A stretch of DNA of 10,519 bases, from assembly GCA_025059435.1 (NCBI GenBank), contig JANXDK010000014.1, positions 1-10,519 on the forward strand. The letters run 5' to 3'. The notes under the pieces were generated by a model that had not been told where the DNA came from, did no database searches, and saw only the letters and a program-made list of their open reading frames with translations. Positions 6,143-10,519 of this stretch are shown one piece after another. Origin of the DNA: Thermoproteota archaeon (GTDB lineage: Archaea > Thermoproteota > EX4484-205 > JAAOZP01). Within the stretch, counting starts at the first letter, position 1. Every line of letters starts with the position of its first letter. The translations under genes and the position numbers were made by a program.

Positions 6143-7147
6143 TCAACTATTTTTTATTTTGCTCATTCTAAAAGCCTGCGTAGAAGCCAATTCAGAAATA
6201 TCTTTAGCGTTTTCGAGAATTTTCGTCAAGTTATTGAAAATCTTAACTAAGTTAACCTGTTTCGCCCTATTTTCTGTCTTTTTCTCTAATCCAAGGATAT
6301 CATTCTCGATTTCAACATAATTCTTAATCAATACTCTTAACTCACCGTAATTGAAGTTGTTGAAAAGCTCTACGGATTTGAAATGAACATCGCTAAGCAT
6401 TTCTCCTATTGTCTTTAAATCTGACAAATCAACTTTAATATTCCTTTCACGCTTCTTTACCTCCCTGGATATTTGAACACATTGGTCTGCAGAATCCTCA
6501 ACATATTTGACTAACATGCGGAGATCCATAAGCTTCAACAAATCTATGTTCATTTTCGCCAAAAGCTCCGGATTCCTGAATGCTGATCTTATGACTCTAA
6601 CTGCTATAAAGTATTGTCTATCTACTTCATCGTCTCTTTCTATAACCCTCTCGGCAAGCAACGGATCCCAATCAATTAAGGCATTTATGCAATCCGATAT
6701 CATACTTGTCGTCAAAGAGTTTTGTCTCCTAATCAGTTTTTCCGGAGTAACCATTTCAGGATCCAGTAGAACCCTTACTTCAACATGTTTCAATGTTTCT
6801 TCGGAAATCTCTGCACCAGGTAACCTCCTTACCACGCTTCTTATTTCCGAAATATCGCTGGCTGAAAATTCTACATTCGACTTTAGGATTATTGCATTGT
6901 ATCCAAGCAAGTAGCTTCCCAATAACGCGTCTTGAGGCATAAGGGTCTTATGTGACAAATCTATTTCAATACGGTCTTCAACAACCCTGTCTTTACCTTC
7001 TGGCATTATTACCAGCGAACCATCTTTTCCAACAATCATTGTAACGATCGTGCCCTCGCCTATCCTATTCTGTTCGACCCATGTTTTTGGTAATGTCACT
7101 AAGAAAGATCCTGAACCTACTTTCTGAACTCTTCTTTTCCAGACCAT
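6143..7147 (-). CDS. AbrB-PhoU family phosphate-uptake regulator
   Basis: A 334-aa predicted regulator of phosphate transport or signalling. The N-terminal SpoVT-AbrB swapped-hairpin DNA-binding domain spans about 2-49 (RRVQKVGSGSFLVTLPKTWV, then a glycine-rich strand ending LVIMP). A linker region (60-130) leads to a PhoU domain (about 140-330) of paired helical bundles, with acidic metal-cluster motifs ERDDEVD (170-176) and YVEDSADQ (215-222). This fusion is common in archaea near phosphate ABC transporters, none of which is in this window. The longest frame starts at 7180, but that ATG lies inside a TATA box (TGTATATATTTCC, 7179-7167). Counting 27 bases from the box centre lands on the ATG at 7147 (MVWKRRVQ), where the AbrB domain begins, so that start is chosen. 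The gene is convergent with AAA-Lon, leaving 18 bp between stop codons, and divergent from the S-component gene at 7254. Confidence 0.9.
   Translation of the reverse strand: MVWKRRVQKVGSGSFLVTLPKTWVEQNRIGEGTIVTMIVGKDGSLVIMPEGKDRVVEDRIEIDLSHKTLMPQDALLGSYLLGYNAIILKSNVEFSASDISEIRSVVRRLPGAEISEETLKHVEVRVLLDPEMVTPEKLIRRQNSLTTSMISDCINALIDWDPLLAERVIERDDEVDRQYFIAVRVIRSAFRNPELLAKMNIDLLKLMDLRMLVKYVEDSADQCVQISREVKKRERNIKVDLSDLKTIGEMLSDVHFKSVELFNNFNYGELRVLIKNYVEIENDILGLEKKTENRAKQVNLVKIFNNLTKILENAKDISELASTQAFRMSKIKNS
6147..6160 (+). terminator. T-run terminator of the AAA-Lon gene
   Basis: About 22 bp after the stop codon the plus strand reads ctattttttatttt, a strong T-run of the kind that ends archaeal transcripts. 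It lies inside the 3' end of the convergent regulator gene, where the opposite strand encodes its Lys-rich tail (KIKNS). Confidence 0.5.
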
Positions 7148-7166
7148 TGAGTAAATACTTTTTGAA

Positions 7167-7179
7167 GGAAATATATACA
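7167..7179 (-). promoter_or_regulatory. TATA box of the AbrB-PhoU gene
   Basis: The minus strand reads TGTATATATTTCC, centred near 7174 and 27 bases before the ATG at 7147. This implies a leaderless transcript and argues against the upstream ATG at 7180, which overlaps the box. Confidence 0.65.
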
Positions 7180-7183
7180 TTAC

Positions 7184-7215
7184 GTACTTTTTTAACTGAT
7201 ATCTAAAGTAAGTAC
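7184..7215. repeat. Inverted repeat between divergent promoters
   Basis: GTACTT (7184-7189) and AAGTAC (7210-7215) are perfect 6-bp inverted copies separated by 20 bp. They lie between the TATA boxes of the AbrB-PhoU regulator and the S-component gene, so a shared operator is possible. At 6 bp the repeat could also be chance. Confidence 0.3.
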
Positions 7216-7220
7216 AACAT

Positions 7221-7230
7221 CTTTATACTA
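7221..7230 (+). promoter_or_regulatory. TATA box of the first S-component gene
   Basis: CTTTATACTA is centred near 7226, 28 bases before the ATG at 7254, which fits a leaderless transcript. Confidence 0.6.
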
Positions 7231-7253
7231 TGTTCTCTTGCGTTTAATTCCAA

Positions 7254-8036
7254 ATGGTCAAGTCAAACCGAGAAGGATTTCCCACTGCGAGGAGAATGGT
7301 GGCAGTTGGAGTTTGTGCTGCACTCTACACAGTAGTAGGATTAGCAACTTTCCTAGGATTTTTCACACCAGTTTTAGGAGTAGTCAGGTTCTGGCCAGCG
7401 GTCTTCGTTCCAGCGGTCTTTGCAATGTTATTCGGACCCAGCGTGGGGGGTACGGGTGCTGCAATAGGCATATTCCTAAGCGACCTTTACGTTTTCTACG
7501 CTACTGGTCAGACAAATCCCTTATTAAGCCTAATCGCAGGTGTTCCAGCAAACTTCATTGGCTTCTACATACTTGGGAGAATAGGCAGGTCTAAAGTGAG
7601 ATGGACCGGTTGGAAGATTTCAGCACCTCTCGTATTTTTAGGTATTGCTGCCCTAGGGCCTCTAGTGTATGTTGAATACATGATTTTAATAGGAATGGTT
7701 AATGCCGAAATAAGGTGGCTCTCAACAATACTGGTTTTCCTTGCAGTAATAATATTCCTATTGGGACTAATAGGGGCTAGGCTAAGGAGAGAATACTTAA
7801 GTTACTATGTTGGTGGTACAATGGGCCTGTTAATAGGTGGTCTATGGATAGGTTTCGGAATATGGTTTTACAGCCAGCTTTTTGGCCTTCCACTAACTGG
7901 ACAAAGAATAGACATTACTCTAGCAATATACTTCTTCCTCTGGGTCTTCGGTACTGAGATTCCCTTCATACTTATGGTGCCGCCAATATTGGATATTGTT
8001 TACAAAGCTTTTCCATCTCTAAATGTATTAAGGTAA
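7254..8036 (+). CDS. ECF-type transporter S-component-like membrane protein (paralogue 1)
   Basis: A 260-aa integral membrane protein resembling the substrate-binding S subunits of energy-coupling-factor vitamin transporters. Helix 1 (about 12-34) contains VGVCAALYTVVGLATF. Residues 45-110 hold the block shared with the paralogue at 9025: RFWPAVFVPAVF, FGPSVGGTGAA, a conserved Asp in the third helix (D77) and AGVPANFIGFYILGRI. Further helices lie at about 122-147, 155-176, 184-208 and 221-247, giving about eight where a typical S component has six. Relative to the paralogue, residues 118-180 look like an inserted helical hairpin. The ATG at 7254 follows a TATA box by 28 bases. The kinase gene begins 33 bp after its stop, suggesting uptake followed by phosphorylation of a vitamin such as pantothenate. 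The substrate cannot be read from the sequence, and no EcfT or EcfA genes are present here. Confidence 0.75.
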   Translation: MVKSNREGFPTARRMVAVGVCAALYTVVGLATFLGFFTPVLGVVRFWPAVFVPAVFAMLFGPSVGGTGAAIGIFLSDLYVFYATGQTNPLLSLIAGVPANFIGFYILGRIGRSKVRWTGWKISAPLVFLGIAALGPLVYVEYMILIGMVNAEIRWLSTILVFLAVIIFLLGLIGARLRREYLSYYVGGTMGLLIGGLWIGFGIWFYSQLFGLPLTGQRIDITLAIYFFLWVFGTEIPFILMVPPILDIVYKAFPSLNVLR

Positions 8037-8037
8037 G

Positions 8038-8051
8038 GGTTAAAAAGTTCT
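8038..8051 (+). promoter_or_regulatory. TATA box of the kinase gene
   Basis: GGGTTAAAAAGTTC is centred near 8044, 26 bases before the TTG at 8070. The kinase may therefore have its own leaderless transcript as well as any read-through from the S-component gene. Confidence 0.5.
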
Positions 8052-8069
8052 TTAAACAATTTCTTCAAG

Positions 8070-8906
8070 TTGAAGACCGCAGTAGGCATTGACGTAGGTG
8101 GTTCAACGACAAAGGCAGTAGTTTTGAGAGACAAGAAGATTCTGAAGGTAAGCGAAATGCCCTCCTCAGATCCTCTGGCAACATCTATAGGCCTACTGGG
8201 TAAGCTAGTTATGATGATGGGCTGTTCTCTTAATGACATTGATGTGATTGCGATGGCAGGTGGGCGTAGCCGTCAGCTTCCTGAAAACATCTTGGGCTTA
8301 AGGGTTGTTAAAGTAGATGAGATAACTGCTGCGGGCACTGGAGGGATAGTACTAACAGGCTTGGACGAGGCTCTTGTAGTGAGTATGGGCACTGGCACCG
8401 CTTTAATCGAAGTTAGAGAAAACGGTAGGAAAATAAGACACGTAGGCGGTACAGGCGTGGGCGGAGGAACTCTCTTAGGCTTATCGAAAAAAATACTTGG
8501 AATCTCTAATATAAACTTATTGATGGAAATGGCTGAGAAGGGGGATTCTAGGAAAGTCGACCTTACCGTAGGGGATATTGTTGGAGGTGGAATTGGAATA
8601 CTTTCTCCAGATATGACTGCTTCAAACCTGGGTAAGGTCGGGGATACTTCTAGTCAAGAAGATCTTGCTGCAGGCATCGTAAACCTTGTGGGGGAGGTTG
8701 TTTCATCTGTCAGCTACCTGGCTGCGTCAAAGCTTGGTCTTGAGGACAAAATAGTTTTAGTGGGGAGGGTTGCTACACTCCATCCTGTTTTGAAAAGTAT
8801 TCAAAGAGTTTTTTTAAGCTTCGGTGCTAAGGTGATAATTCCAGAATTACCAGAATATGCTGTAGCTGTTGGTGCTGCATACAGGGTTCTGACAGAAATT
8901 ACTTAG
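8070..8906 (+). CDS. coaW: Type II pantothenate kinase-like ASKHA kinase
   Basis: Predicted cytosolic kinase that phosphorylates pantothenate, the first committed step to coenzyme A, assigned by similarity to bacterial/eukaryotic type II PanK. It is 278 aa against about 265 for the staphylococcal enzyme. Motifs in order are: phosphate-1 loop GIDVGGSTTK (6-15); AGG (63-65); E84 in VDEITAAGTGG, lining up with the catalytic Glu of the VEFDAASQG segment; phosphate-2 SMGTGT (105-110); VGGTGVGGGTLLGL (125-138); MAEKGD with DLTV (154-167); MTASNLGKV (182-190); and DLAAGIVNLVGEVV (198-211). The TTG start at 8070 places GIDVGG where the family expects it and has a TATA box 26 bases upstream. Most archaea make phosphopantothenate from pantoate by pantoate kinase and phosphopantothenate synthetase, so a PanK suggests salvage of external pantothenate. 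Alternatives are a BadF/BcrA-like activator or another ASKHA kinase, but the type II pattern fits better. Confidence 0.8.
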   Translation: MKTAVGIDVGGSTTKAVVLRDKKILKVSEMPSSDPLATSIGLLGKLVMMMGCSLNDIDVIAMAGGRSRQLPENILGLRVVKVDEITAAGTGGIVLTGLDEALVVSMGTGTALIEVRENGRKIRHVGGTGVGGGTLLGLSKKILGISNINLLMEMAEKGDSRKVDLTVGDIVGGGIGILSPDMTASNLGKVGDTSSQEDLAAGIVNLVGEVVSSVSYLAASKLGLEDKIVLVGRVATLHPVLKSIQRVFLSFGAKVIIPELPEYAVAVGAAYRVLTEIT

Positions 8907-8939
8907 ATTAGATCGAAATGAATGGGAGACATATGTAGA

Positions 8940-8963
8940 GTATATATTTTATGTGTTTTTACT
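8940..8963 (+). terminator. T-rich terminator after the kinase gene
   Basis: About 35 bp past the kinase stop the plus strand reads tatatattttatgtgttttta, with two T-runs. It lies upstream of the next promoter, in keeping with separate transcripts for the kinase and the second S-component gene. Confidence 0.35.
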
Positions 8964-8988
8964 TATCGCCTTTAAAATCAATACACTA

Positions 8989-8999
8989 AGTTTATACCA
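8989..8999 (+). promoter_or_regulatory. TATA box of the second S-component gene
   Basis: AGTTTATACCA is centred near 8995, about 30 bases before the ATG at 9025. It supports 9025 rather than the GTG at 8953 as the start. Confidence 0.5.
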
Positions 9000-9024
9000 A
9001 AAAACCAGAAGGCTTTTTCTCAAG

Positions 9025-9822
9025 ATGTCTACTCAAAACAGTAAATCATTACTCGTAACTACTACAGCTCTTTGTGCAGCCCTCTACGCAGTAGGATGTT
9101 ACGCTACTGCTTACATCCCTTCCCCCTGGGGTTTTGGTCAATTTAGACCAGCGGTCGTAATACCTGCATTATTCGGCATCGTTTTCGGTCCATTCCCCTC
9201 TGCTCTCGGAGCCGCTATGGGCACATTGATAGCTGACTCAGCAAAGCACGGGTCACTACATATTGGAAGCCTGATTGCAGCCGTGCCAGGAAACTTCATT
9301 GGTTTTTACATCTACGGTCGGATAATGGGAAAAGGGTTAAATTGGTCGAGGTTCATAACTGCCTCGCTACTAGCCCTTATAATCGGGAATGCTGTAGTTG
9401 CTTTCCTATACGTGTTTTTCTACAGGGCGTTGTTTCTACATGCTCTCCCGTTTTCGATAGAAACTTTGACTTTCGTTTCAATCGGTTTAACAATATACTG
9501 GTTCGCTACAATGCTTCCCTTCATGCTTCTTATAACCCCATTACTCATCCGCATGGTTGCTGTTGCAATGCCCGGGATAGTCCCAAAATACCTGCGCTTC
9601 AGCAGCATTAGAACGGAGTTTCCGAGAAGATCTTTCATGCTTGCTACGATAATACCTGGAGTAATATTGCTTCTCCTAGGCGTCGCCACTTCCCTAACCC
9701 CATTGAAAGACTTTACTCTGAGCGCTGCAAAGCTTAGTAGCACGCTCCTCATAGAACTAACATATTATTGTGCTGGTCTAGTCCTTACTACAATGGGTGT
9801 GGCGATTCAGGTAAAGAAGTAA
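9025..9822 (+). CDS. ECF-type transporter S-component-like membrane protein (paralogue 2)
   Basis: A 265-aa membrane protein, paralogous to the product at 7254. Shared blocks are TALCAALYAV (14-23), FRPAVVIPALF (40-50), FGPFPSALGAAMG (54-66) with an Asp at 71, and AAVPGNFIGFYIYGRI (85-100). A later shared stretch around 160-183 has TMLPFMLLITPLL and AMP, against TEIPFILMVPPIL and AFP in the paralogue. Residues 1-183 form a six-helix S-component core; 203-222 and 236-260 add two C-terminal helices that the paralogue lacks at this position. The longest frame begins with GTG at 8953, but ATG at 9025 gives an N-terminus matching the paralogue in length and has a TATA box about 30 bases upstream. 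It may import the same vitamin as paralogue 1 or a related one, using ECF subunits encoded elsewhere. The family call rests on motif resemblance, not on a search. Confidence 0.72.
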   Translation: MSTQNSKSLLVTTTALCAALYAVGCYATAYIPSPWGFGQFRPAVVIPALFGIVFGPFPSALGAAMGTLIADSAKHGSLHIGSLIAAVPGNFIGFYIYGRIMGKGLNWSRFITASLLALIIGNAVVAFLYVFFYRALFLHALPFSIETLTFVSIGLTIYWFATMLPFMLLITPLLIRMVAVAMPGIVPKYLRFSSIRTEFPRRSFMLATIIPGVILLLLGVATSLTPLKDFTLSAAKLSSTLLIELTYYCAGLVLTTMGVAIQVKK

Positions 9823-9840
9823 ATCTGCTTTTTAAGATTT
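9821..9840. repeat. Inverted repeat AAATCT-N8-AGATTT at the S-component 3' end
   Basis: AAATCT (9821-9826) and AGATTT (9835-9840) flank gctttt-ta. The repeat overlaps the stop codon of paralogue 2 and contains a T-run (cttttt), so it may be its terminator. The same half-sites recur at 9866-9881. Confidence 0.4.
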
Positions 9841-9861
9841 CTACAATGCGCAACCAGTAAG

Positions 9862-9870
9862 TTTTAAATC
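9862..9870 (+). promoter_or_regulatory. TATA box before the small ORF and dut
   Basis: TTTTAAATC is centred near 9866, exactly 27 bases before the ATG at 9893. That matches the leaderless spacing seen at other genes in the window. Confidence 0.55.
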
Positions 9871-9881
9871 TTCTAAGATTT
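9866..9881. repeat. Palindrome AAATCTT-CT-AAGATTT overlapping the dut promoter
   Basis: A perfect 7-bp inverted repeat with a 2-bp spacer begins inside the TATA box at 9862-9870 and ends 12 bases before the ATG at 9893. A bound protein would block TBP or polymerase, so this is a candidate operator. The segment taagatttct also occurs at 9833-9842 and 9874-9883 as a 10-bp direct repeat. Confidence 0.45.
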
Positions 9882-9892
9882 CTCAAGGTTTA

Positions 9893-10039
9893 ATGTTACA
9901 CTATGACTGTAGAAAGGTATGTTCTGAGAAGGGTTTGATGATTCGCTTTGAGGATAAGATTCTCTTTAAAGTAATAGATATTTTTCCCAATATTTTGACT
10001 ATTCTGTTAGGTAAGGGTTGCTCAATGGGTGATGAGTAA
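9893..10039 (+). CDS. 48-aa small protein overlapping dut start
   Basis: An ORF of 48 codons and TAA, unrecognised. Supports for a real gene are the TATA box placed 27 bases upstream, as for leaderless genes here, and the junction TAATG, where its stop overlaps the dut ATG by one base, the usual sign of translational coupling. The peptide begins MLHYDCRKVC, then has an alternating charged and hydrophobic middle (GLMIRFEDKILFKVIDIFPN), a hydrophobic ILTILLGKG and a short acidic end. Three cysteines (C6, C10, C43) are present, two of them spaced CxxxC. There is no signal peptide or sure membrane helix. It may be a small protein, or a leader ORF that couples translation of dut; sequence alone does not decide. 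Confidence 0.5.
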   Translation: MLHYDCRKVCSEKGLMIRFEDKILFKVIDIFPNILTILLGKGCSMGDE

Positions 10040-10519
10040 TGCCTGCAATATCGGGTAGGAGAATTGTCGAAATGAGGATTGTAGAGAATCTGAGAAGTAT
10101 CGATGAACAGATTCAACCCGCGGGTGTTGACCTTACGGTGGATAAAATAGAACTTTTAGTTGAAAGAGGTGAAATAAGTGCTGATCCGAAGTTTTCGAGA
10201 GGAGTTAATGTTCTTCCGAAAAACGGTTTCTACGAACTGCCCCAAGGAAGCTACAGAATAACTTACCATGAGATTGTTAACATCCCCGCGGGATTCTTAG
10301 GACTATTACTGCCTAGGTCAAGCCTGCTGAGAAATGGTGCTACGATATACACTGCTGTCTGGGACCCTGGCTATAGTGGTAGGGGCATGGGACTCATGGT
10401 GGTGTTTAACAAACTGGGTATTAGGATTGCAGAAAAAGCTAGGGTGGCTCAACTCATAGTAATCGATGTTGAAGACTCAGGAGAACTGTATAGAGGAAGA
10501 TTTCTAGGGGAGAACTTAA
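10039..10519 (+). CDS. dut: Archaeal dUTPase (dUTP nucleotidohydrolase), 3' end cut by window
   Basis: Hydrolyses dUTP to dUMP and diphosphate, keeping uracil out of DNA and feeding thymidylate synthesis; family members are cytosolic trimers. The 160 codons present are open to the window edge and cover nearly all of a family usually about 155-170 aa. Conserved segments are QPAGVDLT (26-33), PRSSLLRNG (92-100), AVWDPGYSGRG (106-116) with D109 the likely catalytic Asp, ARVAQLIV (134-141) and YRGRFLGENL (151-160), the usual end of the archaeal protein. Dcd-type dCTP deaminases share this fold, but in the segment matching IVLEFYN the deaminase's catalytic Glu is replaced by Val121, favouring dUTPase. 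The ATG overlaps the stop of the small ORF by one base, so translation is probably coupled to it, and both may be controlled at the palindrome near 9870. Confidence 0.87.
   Translation, partial: MPAISGRRIVEMRIVENLRSIDEQIQPAGVDLTVDKIELLVERGEISADPKFSRGVNVLPKNGFYELPQGSYRITYHEIVNIPAGFLGLLLPRSSLLRNGATIYTAVWDPGYSGRGMGLMVVFNKLGIRIAEKARVAQLIVIDVEDSGELYRGRFLGENL

Noticed and set aside
6507..6914. 135-codon plus-strand frame antisense to the AbrB-PhoU gene
   Set aside because: Serine-rich, low-information translation typical of an antisense shadow; the minus-strand gene has clear domains.
7148..7180. N-terminal extension of the AbrB-PhoU protein from the ATG at 7180
   Set aside because: The codons overlap the TATA box, the extension lies outside the AbrB domain, and the ATG at 7147 sits at the leaderless distance.
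8070..8906. BadF/BadG/BcrA-type ATPase (2-hydroxyacyl-CoA dehydratase activator) reading of the kinase
   Set aside because: The activator's cluster-binding cysteines are missing (only C52 is present), and the ordered motifs after the phosphate-2 loop match type II pantothenate kinase.
8953..9024. 72-bp N-terminal extension of the second S-component protein from a GTG
   Set aside because: It has no counterpart in the paralogue, begins in a T-rich stretch and contains the TATA box that serves the ATG at 9025.
10029..10095. Box C/D sRNA signals (GTGATGA and CTGA) near the dut start
   Set aside because: The boxes are over 60 nt apart, with no terminal stem or convincing D'/C' pair, and they lie in coding sequence.
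1..10519. CRISPR arrays, insertion sequences, rRNA genes, integrase or attachment sites
   Set aside because: No regularly spaced repeats, transposase or integrase motifs, or rRNA-like blocks were found. The single tRNA has no partial duplicate nearby that would mark an integrated element.

Overview
The window reads as a compact, moderately AT-rich chromosomal stretch of a thermophilic archaeon, most likely Thermoproteota (crenarchaeal type). The evidence is a tRNA-Cys gene with a short intron just after the anticodon and no encoded CCA end, heavy use of AGG/AGA and ATA codons, a TrpB2-type tryptophan synthase beta chain, an archaeal dUTPase, an AbrB-PhoU regulator, and TATA boxes that repeatedly sit about 26-31 nt before the start codon, as in leaderless archaeal transcription. 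I cannot place it to genus. No mobile element, CRISPR array, rRNA or replication origin was seen.

Layout. 1-625 is the C-terminal half of trpB2. 730-818 is an intron-containing tRNA-Cys on the minus strand, followed by about 385 bp without a convincing gene. 1204-2550 is a three-gene operon: a small HTH regulator with a C-terminal CxxC, a 70-aa two-helix membrane protein, and a multi-pass membrane protein ending in a cytosolic zinc ribbon. Its tail overlaps by 11 bp the convergent gene 2540-3253, a secreted or surface-facing membrane protein of unknown role with several N-glycosylation sequons. 3350-6124 encodes a 924-aa protein with two AAA+ ATPase modules fused to a Lon (S16) protease domain. 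6143-7147 (minus) is an AbrB-PhoU phosphate-type regulator, divergent from the next block.

7254-9822 holds two paralogous ECF-type vitamin-transporter S-component-like membrane proteins flanking a kinase that matches type II pantothenate kinase motif for motif. The simplest reading is a cofactor-precursor (perhaps pantothenate) uptake and trapping locus; the ECF energising subunits are not in the window. 9893-10039 is a 48-codon ORF with a well-placed TATA box, overlapping by 1 nt the start of dut (10039 to beyond the window end).

Most notable points: the AAA-AAA-Lon fusion with an apparent 4-residue insertion before the catalytic lysine; the S-component/kinase/S-component arrangement, in which the two paralogues carry an extra two-helix hairpin at different places; the unlisted small ORF coupled to dut behind a palindromic AAATCTT-N2-AAGATTT site; and several start codons that promoter position moves away from the longest reading frame.
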